A stretch of 64,000 bases of DNA from JADFNB01 sp036397455 (GTDB taxonomy: Bacteria; Gemmatimonadota; Gemmatimonadetes; Gemmatimonadales; GWC2-71-9), in contig DASWIX010000074.1 of the NCBI GenBank assembly GCA_036397455.1, forward strand, positions 1-64,000. The letters run 5' to 3'. Position 1 is the stretch's first letter. Every line of letters starts with the position of its first letter. Below are positions 16,316 through 24,093 of the stretch, piece by piece. Both the position numbers and the translations under genes were made by a program. The notes beneath the pieces were generated by a model. That model ran no database searches and had not been told where the DNA came from. It saw only the letters and a program-made list of their open reading frames with translations.

Positions 16316-17439
16316 CGTTCACGATCACGAAGCTCTGCCTGCACGACATCGCGCTCCCGCTCAAGGAGCCGTTCCGTATCTCGTCCGGCGTCACCACCGA
16401 ACGCCGCATCATGCTCGTGCAACTGACCGAGGGCGACGGCACGGTCGGGTGGGGCGAATGCGTGGCCGGCGAGGCCCCAAACTACTCGCCCGAAACGGTG
16501 GACACCTGCCGGCTGGCGATTCGTGAGTGGCTCGCCCCGCTCGTCTTGGGCCACCCACTGGCGGCGGCCGCCGCATTACACGGGCATATCGACGGCCGGC
16601 TCCGGGGGCACCGGATGGCGAAAGCCGCCGTCGAGATGGCCGCCTGGGCGCTCGAGGCAGAGCGGATGCACGTGTCGCTCGCCTCGTTGCTTGGGGGGGA
16701 GCGGCCGACGATCCCGGCCGGGATCTCGCTCGGCATCCAACCCAACCCGGCGGCGCTGGCCGCCAAAGCGTGCGAAGCGCGGGACCGCGGCTACCGGCGC
16801 ATCAAGCTCAAGGTCGCACCGGGCCGGGACGTCGACTACGTGGCGGCGGTGCGCGAAGCGGTGGGTCCTGAGGTCACCCTGTCGGTCGACGCCAACGCCG
16901 CGTATACGCTCGCCGACGCCGAGCATCTCGCGCGGCTCGATGCGTTCGGACTCGCGATGATCGAGCAACCGCTCGAAGGCGAGGATCTCCGGCGGCACGC
17001 CGCGCTGCAACAACGCCTGAGCACCCCGCTGTGTCTCGACGAATCGATCACCTCGGTGGCGCGGGTCGAAGACATGATCGCGCTCGGCAGCGGGCGGATT
17101 GTGAACATCAAGCCCGGCCGTGTGGGCGGCTTGACGGTCGCCAAGGGCATCCACGACCTCTGCGCCGCCAACGGGATTCCGGTGTGGTGTGGCGGCATGC
17201 TGGAGAGCGGGATCGGCCGTGCGCACAACGTCGCGCTCGCGTCGTTGCCGAATTTCACCCTCCCCGGTGACTTGAGCCCCAGTGCGCGCTACTGGGCGCG
17301 CGACATCGTGACGCCGGAATGGACCATGTCGGCTGACGGGTTGGTGCGCGTGCCGCGTGACGTGCCGGGCATCGGCGTCACCGTCGACCTGGACCGAATC
17401 GATGATCTCACGAGCCGTCGCGAGGAACACACGGCATGA
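16312..17439 (+). CDS. Enolase-superfamily N-acylamino-acid racemase / o-succinylbenzoate synthase
   Basis: This 375-residue protein belongs to the muconate-lactonising subgroup of the enolase superfamily. Catalytic lysines K167 (in IKLKV) and K267 (in NIKPGR) and metal ligands D193 (VDANA), E218 (MIEQP) and D243 (CLDES) are all in register with the Amycolatopsis N-acylamino-acid racemase, offset by four residues. Family members perform OSB synthesis for menaquinone (MenC) and/or racemise N-succinylamino acids. Tight overlap with a GNAT gene upstream and an M20 hydrolase downstream, rather than other men genes, favours the racemase role, but dual function is possible. Confidence 0.9.
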   Translation: MTFTITKLCLHDIALPLKEPFRISSGVTTERRIMLVQLTEGDGTVGWGECVAGEAPNYSPETVDTCRLAIREWLAPLVLGHPLAAAAALHGHIDGRLRGHRMAKAAVEMAAWALEAERMHVSLASLLGGERPTIPAGISLGIQPNPAALAAKACEARDRGYRRIKLKVAPGRDVDYVAAVREAVGPEVTLSVDANAAYTLADAEHLARLDAFGLAMIEQPLEGEDLRRHAALQQRLSTPLCLDESITSVARVEDMIALGSGRIVNIKPGRVGGLTVAKGIHDLCAANGIPVWCGGMLESGIGRAHNVALASLPNFTLPGDLSPSARYWARDIVTPEWTMSADGLVRVPRDVPGIGVTVDLDRIDDLTSRREEHTA

Positions 17440-18617
17440 CGGACTTCGCGTCGTGGTTCGACCCGGCGGTCGCCACCGCTCTCCTGGCCTTGCGGCACGA
17501 CCTGCACCGCCATCCCGAACTCGCGTTTCATGAGGAACGGACGGCCAGCCGCCTCGAGGGGACGCTCGAAGCCGTCGCGCCGGGGACGGTACGGCGGGTC
17601 GCCGGCACCGGCGTACTGGCGCGGATCCCTGGACGCGACCGCGACGCACCCATCGTGGCCATTCGCGGTGATATCGATGCGCTGCCGATCAGTGAGGAAA
17701 CCGGCGCTCCATTTCAATCAGTGCACGACGGCGTGATGCACGCCTGCGGCCATGACGTGCACGCGGCCTGGACCATCGGCGCGGCCCATCTGCTCGCGAC
17801 GGCGCCGGCGGAGGGCGACGTGCTCATTCTGCTGCAGCCCGGCGAAGAAACCGGTCGCGGTGCACCGGCGGTACTCGAGACCGGCGTCCTCGACGGGGTG
17901 GCCGCGATCGTCGGCGCGCACGTCGACATGCGGTTCGCGGTCGGTGAGGTGGTCGCGGAATCGGGACCGCTGGCCGCATCGACCGACACGTTCTTCATCA
18001 CGATCGTGGGACAGGGCGGCCACGCCGCGCGGCCGCACGAAGCGCGCGACCCGATCGTGGCGGGCGCCGCGGTCGTGGCGGCGCTACAGACGATCGTGTC
18101 GCGCCGTCTGCCGCCCGGTGAGCCCGCCGTGGTGACGGTGGGGACGTTCAGGGCCGGCAGTGCCACCAACGTAATTCCGGAACGCGCCGAGCTCAGCGGG
18201 ACCGCCCGCGCCATTCGGCCTGACACGCGTCACCGGCTGCACGACGAGATTCGCGCGATTGCGCGCGATGTGGCAACCGCCTATCAGGTTCGCGCGGAGA
18301 CGCGCATCGATGTGGGCACGCCGCCGATTGTCAACGCCGCCGAGCCGATTGCGTGGGCTCGCGCGGCTGTCTCCGACCTGCTTGGCACTGATGCGCTCGT
18401 TCCCCTGCCCGCACTGAACCTCGGCGGCGAGGACTTCGCGTTCTACCTGGAGAAGATGGCGGGCTGTTTTCTCAGAATCGGCGCGCGTGCCCGGGACGGG
18501 GAGGCGATTCCGGCACACACGCCGCGGTTTCTCCCGGCGGACGACACGGTATTCGTCGGCGCGGCGGTGCTGGCGGAAACGGCGCGCCGCGCCTCGGCGG
18601 CGCTCGCGGGGGGATGA
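17436..18617 (+). CDS. M20-family N-acyl-L-amino-acid amidohydrolase
   Basis: This 393-residue zinc peptidase of the M20D type hydrolyses amide bonds of N-acylamino acids. The metal site is visible as HACGHDVH (C104, H106), LQPGEETGRG (E137, E138), a histidine in GAHVDM and GGEDFAFY near the C-terminus; a dimerisation domain lies between. The ATG overlaps the racemase stop (four bases). In the three-gene context it would deacylate the L-isomer and pull the racemisation forward. REP palindromes begin four bases after its stop codon and may act as its 3' end. Confidence 0.88.
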   Translation: MTDFASWFDPAVATALLALRHDLHRHPELAFHEERTASRLEGTLEAVAPGTVRRVAGTGVLARIPGRDRDAPIVAIRGDIDALPISEETGAPFQSVHDGVMHACGHDVHAAWTIGAAHLLATAPAEGDVLILLQPGEETGRGAPAVLETGVLDGVAAIVGAHVDMRFAVGEVVAESGPLAASTDTFFITIVGQGGHAARPHEARDPIVAGAAVVAALQTIVSRRLPPGEPAVVTVGTFRAGSATNVIPERAELSGTARAIRPDTRHRLHDEIRAIARDVATAYQVRAETRIDVGTPPIVNAAEPIAWARAAVSDLLGTDALVPLPALNLGGEDFAFYLEKMAGCFLRIGARARDGEAIPAHTPRFLPADDTVFVGAAVLAETARRASAALAGG

Positions 18618-18618
18618 A

Positions 18619-18783
18619 CCGTAGGGGCGACGCATGCGTCGCCCCTACCGTGCCGTTCGCTGTACCACCACGGTCCGTCGCCCCACCGCGGTCCGTTCGC
18701 CCGACCACGGGACGTTTCATCACCACCATCCGTAGGGGCGACGCATGCGTCGCCCCTACCGTGCCGTTCGCCATACCACCACG
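18619..18783. repeat. Tandem 54-bp REP-containing direct repeats
   Basis: Two copies of a 54-base unit, 18619-18672 and 18730-18783, lie 111 bases apart and differ at only two positions. Each contains a perfect 28-base palindrome whose half-site is GTAGGGGCGACGCA (18621-18648 and 18732-18759), followed by an identical flank CCGTGCCGTTCGC. A third, truncated start (CGTGGGGGCGACGC, 18792-18805) lies inside the end of the neighbouring coding frame. The second copy abuts the stop codon of the RAYT-derived reading frame on the minus strand. This is a REP/BIME-like arrangement, and the hairpins could also end transcription of the M20 gene. Confidence 0.88.
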
Positions 18784-20331
18784 TCACCGTCCGTGGGGGC
18801 GACGCGGATTTTCCGTGTCGTCGGACCATCGCGCGGGATTCCGGGCGATGTATTCGCGGATACGGTTCAGGGACGCGATATCGCGAATGACGTGTTCGTA
18901 ATAATTGCGCTGCCAGACCCATGCGCCCGGGGTGCCGCGTAACTGGTTGATCCGTTTGGACACGGCAGACTTGTACGATCCGACGATGGCGCCAATGGAA
19001 CGTCGCGATGGGCCCGACGGCCGACGCGGTTGCGGGGCGGGCGACGCACGCGTCGCCCGCTCCGGGATCACGATGATCCCATGGATGTGCCGTGTCCCCA
19101 TCTCGATGGCGCGGCCGCGTATGAACACCTGCTCGATGGTGGTCCGGACGTCCATCGGATCGCCGTCGGCGATGAACAGGTTGGCCACCTTCCCGGCCTC
19201 GAGCGTCCCGACCTCCTGGTCGATACCCAGGATCTGCGCCGGCCACAACGTCATCGCGCGTAGCGCCGTTTCCTCGTCGAGGCCATGGGCCACCGCCATC
19301 TGCGCGTGGTACGGCAGGTTGCGCGCGTTGGCGGCGTCGCCGGTGGAGAACGCGAACTTCACGCCGGCCCGGGCGAGTACCGACGGTTGCGCGTAGATCG
19401 CATCGAAGGGGTCCTCGTCCTCGCCGGGGTTGGATAGAATGCTCCCGAGGATCACGGGGACGTTCGTTGCCGCCAACGAGTCGGCCACCTCCCACGCGGC
19501 GCGGCCGCCCACGATCACCGCATCGAGGCCAAACCGCTCCGCCGTGTGCACGGCGCTCATGATCTCTTCCGCCCCATTGGCCGAGAACGCGACCGGCATC
19601 TCGCCGCGCATGGCGGGGACCATCGCTTCGAGCTGGCGGTCGACGGCCGGCAACGTGCCGCGCGCCTTCCGGTCGGCATAGCTGCGCGCGGCTTCGAAGT
19701 AGTCTCCTAACTCGCGGATCTGCTGCTCGGCGCGGCGACGCTGTTCCTCGAGCGACAGCCGCGGCCCACGGGAGAAAAACCCGCCCCCACCTGCTGCGCC
19801 GAACTGGGGATACTCCACCACCAGCATGCCGAGCGGCCGGCGCGCCATCTGCGCCGGTGACCACCCGTCGAGATCAATCACCGTCGCCACACCGGCGATC
19901 CGCCCACCGGATGGACTCGATACGACCGTGGTCACCCCATTGACTCGCGTGACCGGTATCAATTCCGAGTGCGGATTGACCGCGATGTACGTCGCGATAG
20001 CCGGATTGAAGGTCCCGATCTCGCTGACGTCCTCCCCGCCGGAGACCGAGCTGATCTCGGTCAGGCCGAGGCGCGTATCGGAATCGATCAGTCCCGGATA
20101 CGCGAACTTGCCGCGCGCATCGATCACCTGTGCGCCGGCGGGGATCGCCACGTTCCCCCCAACCGCGACGATGCGTTCGCCATCGATCACGATGGTGCCA
20201 TTCGCAATCGGCGGACCGGAGACGCGCACGATGGTGGCGTGGGTGATGACCGTCGTCTGGGCAATCGCCACGCCCGCCACCAGCACCAGGGCGGCACCCG
20301 CCGCCGCGACTTGGCTCGTCGTCCGTTTCAT
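18784..20331 (-). CDS. Degenerate amidohydrolase fused in frame to a RAYT C-terminal fragment
   Basis: Residues 1 to about 414 are an amidohydrolase-fold protein with signal peptide (ending GVAIAQ). The metal-binding HxH after the first strand is replaced (LIDSDTRLG) and the later histidine region reads AFSANGAEEI, so it probably lacks hydrolase chemistry. From residue 415 the sequence changes abruptly to the C-terminal part of a REP-associated tyrosine transposase: HIHGIIVIPE (HUH motif), then SIGAIVGSYKSAVSKRINQ, VWQRNYYEHVIRD and NRIREYIARNP. The normal amidohydrolase end and the first part of the transposase are missing. Start overlaps the upstream gene's stop (ATGA). Confidence 0.85.
   Translation of the reverse strand: MKRTTSQVAAAGAALVLVAGVAIAQTTVITHATIVRVSGPPIANGTIVIDGERIVAVGGNVAIPAGAQVIDARGKFAYPGLIDSDTRLGLTEISSVSGGEDVSEIGTFNPAIATYIAVNPHSELIPVTRVNGVTTVVSSPSGGRIAGVATVIDLDGWSPAQMARRPLGMLVVEYPQFGAAGGGGFFSRGPRLSLEEQRRRAEQQIRELGDYFEAARSYADRKARGTLPAVDRQLEAMVPAMRGEMPVAFSANGAEEIMSAVHTAERFGLDAVIVGGRAAWEVADSLAATNVPVILGSILSNPGEDEDPFDAIYAQPSVLARAGVKFAFSTGDAANARNLPYHAQMAVAHGLDEETALRAMTLWPAQILGIDQEVGTLEAGKVANLFIADGDPMDVRTTIEQVFIRGRAIEMGTRHIHGIIVIPERATRASPAPQPRRPSGPSRRSIGAIVGSYKSAVSKRINQLRGTPGAWVWQRNYYEHVIRDIASLNRIREYIARNPARWSDDTENPRRPHGR
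18787..19089 (-). mobile_element. Truncated REP-associated tyrosine transposase (RAYT, Y1/IS200-like) remnant
   Basis: This stretch codes for the last 101 residues of the fused protein above. It matches the C-terminal portion of RAYT proteins: HUH motif H-I-H at the very beginning, the SIGAIVGSYKSAV helix, and the RNYYEHVIRD and NRIREYIARNP motifs. The N-terminal strand-helix region that normally precedes HIHG is absent, so it is a remnant and not an independent transposase. REP palindromes lie within it (19037-19060) and immediately downstream. Confidence 0.82.
19037..19060. repeat. REP variant inside the RAYT-derived coding region
   Basis: An imperfect palindrome with half-site GCGGGCGACGCA, differing from its inverted copy only at the centre, lies within the RAYT-derived reading frame and encodes the RATRASPA segment. 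It shares the GCGACGCA/TGCGTCGC core with the two intergenic REPs, so it is a diverged member of the same family. Confidence 0.75.
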
Positions 20332-22994
20332 CGTACCCCCCCATCCGACGTCACCGGCTCGCGCCGGCGCACGTTGTCACGCAGCTTCGGTGCGGTTTCC
20401 TGATCGAAGTAGATCACGCCGTCGATGATCGTCTTGTCGACGCGCGCCCGCGGATCGAACGGGTGGTGGGTCAGGATCACCAGATCAGCGTCCTTGCCTG
20501 CCTCGATGCTGCCGATCTGGTCGCCGAGCCCGACGTCCATCGCGGGGTTGAGCGTCACCATGCGCAATGCCTCCTGCTCGGATACGCCGCCGTACTTGAT
20601 CGCCTTGGCGGCTTCCTGCAACAACCGACGCACGCGCTCGCCGGAATCGGAATTGATCGAGACGCGCACGCCGCGTTCGTGCATCAGCGCCGCGTTGTAC
20701 GGAATCGCGTCGTACGCCTCCAGCTTGTACGCCCAGCCATCGGCAAAGGTGCTCGCCGCCGCACCGTGCGCCGCCAGTTCGTCGGCCACCTTGTAGCCTT
20801 CCAACACATGCTGGAATGTCTTGACCGTGAAGCCGAGCGAGTCGGCGAGGTTCACGAGCATCAGGATTTCGTCGGCGCGATAGCTGTGGGAGTGCACCCC
20901 GATCCGTCCATCCAGTATCCCGTCGAGCGTCTCCAAGAAGAGATCGCGCCGGGGCGCCAGGCCTCGGCGGCGGTTGGCCTCGTACGCGCGCCACTCTTCC
21001 TGGTACGCTCGGGCGCGCTGGAACGCCTCCGCGATCGAGTATTCGACACCCATCCGCGTGCTCGGGAAGCGGCGCTCACGACCGGGCTGGCCCGCGAAGC
21101 GTGATTGTTTGGGGTTCTCGCCCAGCGCGAACTTGATGCCGGGCGGCGCTTCCGGTACGAAGAGCTGCTCGGGTTGGAGGCCCCAGCGGAGTTTGATCAC
21201 CGCATCCTGGCCGCCAATCGAGTTGGCCGACCCGTGCAGCATGTGGATCGTGGTCACCCCGCCGGCCAACGCGCGCCACAACCCGATATCGTCGTGCTCA
21301 ATCTCGTCGGCGATGCGCACCTGCGGCGTCAGGTTCTCGGTGCCTTCGTTGATACCGCCTTCGATGGCCATGTGGGAATGCGAATCGACGATCCCGGGAA
21401 TCACGAACTTGCCGGTGGCATCGATCACCTGCGCGCCGCGCGGCACGGGGAGATCGGCGCCCACCTCCGTGATCTTGCCCTCCCGGATGATTACCGTCCC
21501 ATCTTCGACCGTGCCGTTCGATGCCGTGAGAATCGTCGCGTGGGTGACCGCAACGACTCGTCCGTGCGGCACCGTCGCGGGCGCGGCCGGCCACCGGGGA
21601 AGCGCAACCGGCTCGGCGTCCGCCTCCGCCCGCGCTTGACGGCGGCCCTGCGCGAGCGTACCGCGCGCCTCGTCGGGCGCCGGCACCGGCGCGCGGAATC
21701 GCTCGCCGTCAACGAATACCGCTTCGATCGCGGTCGCCTCAGCGAACAGATCTCCGTTGGCGACCACGAGGTTCGCGATCTTGCCCCGCTCGATCGAACC
21801 AAGTTGGTTGTCGATCCCCAGGATCGTCGCCGGCGTCAACGTCAACGCGCGCACCGCCGCCGCGGCCGGGAGGCCGGCGTCGATCGCGCGGCGGACCGCG
21901 CCGCGCAACGCGGCGGGACGGACCGCACCTCCGCCGGACGTCAACGCCAACACCACACCGGCCGAATCGAGTGCCGCCGCGTTGTGTTCGATGAGCCGGC
22001 GCAGCGCCGCGTCGGATGGCGGCGCCTCGTTGCGCGTAAACAGGAAGTTCCGGCCCGTCATCGAGTCCGGTGCCGCGAACGCGAGCGAGACCAGCACCGG
22101 ACGCTGCTCGGCGGTCAGCAGATCGAGCGTCTGCCAGCCCTCCCCGACCGACGACAGCAGGTAGTTGAGGTCGAACTCACGAGCCATGCCGATGGCGCGC
22201 CGGATGGCCCGATCGCTGGGCGCGTCGAAGATCACCAGCCGCTGGCCGGTGGCATACGGCACGAGGGCTTCGGCGTGCGGATCGTAGTCGGGACGGGGCG
22301 TCCCACGGGGATTCTGCCGGTACTGTGCTTCGACCACAGCAAGATACTGGGCATCGAGCAGGCTCTGCCGTTCGTAGGCCATGACACCCATCAGCGTCGT
22401 CGGGTACCGGCCACGCACCCCCTCGAACCCCATATGCAGGGCGGCGGGGGAGCGGATCAGCATCTCCCCGACATCCCCTCCCGCCAGGTTCACCAGCGCC
22501 GACTGGCCGCGGAACGCGCCGCGCGCCGGCGCCACCAATGCGGTCGTGACACCGGCGCTTCGCCATTCCTCAACCGCGTCCGCCGTCGGGTCGAGTTCCT
22601 CGAGCACGATCCGTTGCGGATCCAAGCCCTGCCATCCCGTCGTGTCGGGCGCCGCCCCGAATGGCCCGAACGGATTCTGGTTCTGTCCGCCACGGCGCGG
22701 GACCGGCAATCCGGCAACCGACGCGAGGTCGATCATACCGGGATAGACCGTCTTGCCCGACAGATCGAGCACCCGCGCGTCGGCCGGAACGGCGATAGTG
22801 GCCCCAACGTCGGCGATCAGCCCGTCGCGAATCACCACCGTGCCGCTGGGAATGACCGCGCCGGATACGGTGACGATCCGGGCGTTGGTAAGAGCCCACG
22901 TGTCCTGTTGTGCGATGGCCGTGGCCCCGGCGCCCGTCAGCGCGATGACGAGCAGAGGCGCGGCGAACGGCAGGGACGAGCGAAGTCGTATCAT
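20328..22994 (-). CDS. Tandem amidohydrolase (inactive N-terminal module, metal-binding C-terminal module)
   Basis: An exported 888-residue protein (signal peptide ending near ATAIAQQ) with two amidohydrolase modules. The first, about residues 31-440, has MIDLASVAG where HxH is expected and IFDAPSDRAI where the second histidine belongs, so its metal site is lost. The second, about 480-888, keeps DSHSHM (near residue 541), HSHSYRADE, FQHVLEG and NSDSGE, consistent with an imidazolonepropionase/prolidase-like metal centre. Substrate is unknown. It is followed by a second, also degenerate, amidohydrolase gene, with a four-base overlap, suggesting that the two proteins assemble together. Confidence 0.87.
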   Translation of the reverse strand: MIRLRSSLPFAAPLLVIALTGAGATAIAQQDTWALTNARIVTVSGAVIPSGTVVIRDGLIADVGATIAVPADARVLDLSGKTVYPGMIDLASVAGLPVPRRGGQNQNPFGPFGAAPDTTGWQGLDPQRIVLEELDPTADAVEEWRSAGVTTALVAPARGAFRGQSALVNLAGGDVGEMLIRSPAALHMGFEGVRGRYPTTLMGVMAYERQSLLDAQYLAVVEAQYRQNPRGTPRPDYDPHAEALVPYATGQRLVIFDAPSDRAIRRAIGMAREFDLNYLLSSVGEGWQTLDLLTAEQRPVLVSLAFAAPDSMTGRNFLFTRNEAPPSDAALRRLIEHNAAALDSAGVVLALTSGGGAVRPAALRGAVRRAIDAGLPAAAAVRALTLTPATILGIDNQLGSIERGKIANLVVANGDLFAEATAIEAVFVDGERFRAPVPAPDEARGTLAQGRRQARAEADAEPVALPRWPAAPATVPHGRVVAVTHATILTASNGTVEDGTVIIREGKITEVGADLPVPRGAQVIDATGKFVIPGIVDSHSHMAIEGGINEGTENLTPQVRIADEIEHDDIGLWRALAGGVTTIHMLHGSANSIGGQDAVIKLRWGLQPEQLFVPEAPPGIKFALGENPKQSRFAGQPGRERRFPSTRMGVEYSIAEAFQRARAYQEEWRAYEANRRRGLAPRRDLFLETLDGILDGRIGVHSHSYRADEILMLVNLADSLGFTVKTFQHVLEGYKVADELAAHGAAASTFADGWAYKLEAYDAIPYNAALMHERGVRVSINSDSGERVRRLLQEAAKAIKYGGVSEQEALRMVTLNPAMDVGLGDQIGSIEAGKDADLVILTHHPFDPRARVDKTIIDGVIYFDQETAPKLRDNVRRREPVTSDGGVR

Positions 22995-23124
22995 GATGAG
23001 AACCGATTGGTTTGGGACGGGAGGGAAGCTACGTGCGGATCAACGGGAGGCCAGGTCGAAAGACGGTCATCGGCGGTCGCGGACGGTCAGGAAGGTCGAA
23101 GGCGGTTGGGGGCGGACGACCACT

Positions 23125-23415
23125 TCAGGAACGCCGACGTCCCCACGCGCCGGCGGTTGTGTCCTCCGCGGATTCGTCCGGCGTTCTCCCATCCACGGTG
23201 CGGCCCGTACGCCGCATGACCCACAGCCACCCCGCCGCTCCTGTGATCCCGCCGAGCACCGCGCCGATCACCAGCATACCCACGCCGCCGAACAACACCG
23301 GCCGCCGTACACCAACCAGTGCACCGAGCCACCCCCCGAACGACGAAGTGGCCCACACGACGAACGGCATGAGCAGCCAAGCACCAACGCGAAGGACGCC
23401 GCGGAGTCGCGACAC
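23125..23415 (-). CDS. Small two-helix membrane protein
   Basis: A 96-residue protein starting with GTG at 23415, two bases after the stop of the upstream gene. It shows two hydrophobic segments (GAWLLMPFVVWATSSF and VLFGGVGMLVIGAVLGGITG) and a charged C-terminal tail. The open frame continues upstream to 23661, but that part is arginine-rich shadow of the neighbouring gene, so the coupled GTG was chosen. No family recognised. Confidence 0.55.
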   Translation of the reverse strand: MSRLRGVLRVGAWLLMPFVVWATSSFGGWLGALVGVRRPVLFGGVGMLVIGAVLGGITGAAGWLWVMRRTGRTVDGRTPDESAEDTTAGAWGRRRS

Positions 23416-23417
23416 CG

Positions 23418-24035
23418 CTACGGCCGATGCATGACCGCCGACAACGGGACGTGAAGGATCAACGCGACGGTGAACGCGAGCGCCGCCACCGCGGGATGAA
23501 ACGGCAGAATCCCCATGGCGGCGGTGATCCCGAACAGAATGACACCGAGTCCGGCCGTCTGGACACCGACCATCAGCGGCTGCGGGTCGCGACCGGACCG
23601 CGCGCTGTAGCCCACAACCATCGAACCGAGCCACGCGAGCAACGCCGAGCCCATCCACCACACCGGGATGTACCAGAGACCGCTGCCGCCGCCGATCTCG
23701 TCCCAGGTCCAGTGATAGAGGTGGACGGGCCGCAGTGCCGCCGCGTCGAACACGGTAAACACCAGCGCGCCGAGCAGGCCGATCAGGGCGGCCCAGGCGA
23801 TCCCATCCGCACTGCGCGGCCGGCTGCGCATGGCCGGGAAAAAGCTGAACATCACACCCCCACCCATGATCAACACGGACTGGGTGATGATCTCACCGGT
23901 CCCGTCGAGTGACCGGGACAGCAGGGCAAACGCCACCACGCCGATCGTGGTGACGATCCCGAGGATGACGCCGCTCCCAACGATGGTACGCACGTCTGAA
24001 CGATCGCTATCAGCCGGATGGACGGCGGTTGTCAT
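23418..24035 (-). CDS. Hypothetical polytopic membrane protein
   Basis: A 205-residue protein with about five or six hydrophobic segments, for example TIVGSGVILGIVTTIGVVAF and SALLAWLGSMVVGYSA, and the tryptophan-rich loop HLYHWTWDEIGGGSGLWYIP between two of them. I do not recognise the family. The ATG at 24035 has GGGAG about nine bases upstream and was preferred to the frame's earlier start at 24068. It is followed with minimal spacing by a second small membrane protein, so the two are probably cotranscribed. Confidence 0.68.
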   Translation of the reverse strand: MTTAVHPADSDRSDVRTIVGSGVILGIVTTIGVVAFALLSRSLDGTGEIITQSVLIMGGGVMFSFFPAMRSRPRSADGIAWAALIGLLGALVFTVFDAAALRPVHLYHWTWDEIGGGSGLWYIPVWWMGSALLAWLGSMVVGYSARSGRDPQPLMVGVQTAGLGVILFGITAAMGILPFHPAVAALAFTVALILHVPLSAVMHRP

Positions 24036-24093
24036 CAGGAAAGCTCCCGGGCGAGTGATGGCCGCCACAAGTTACCGCCGCATCGGGACGAGT

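Noticed and set aside
18619..18783. CRISPR array
   Set aside because: Only two full palindromic repeats 111 bases apart, no regular spacers and no cas genes; the REP/RAYT explanation fits better.
21105..23219. 704-residue open frame on the plus strand
   Set aside because: Antisense shadow of the tandem amidohydrolase gene; composition is arginine-rich and without motifs.
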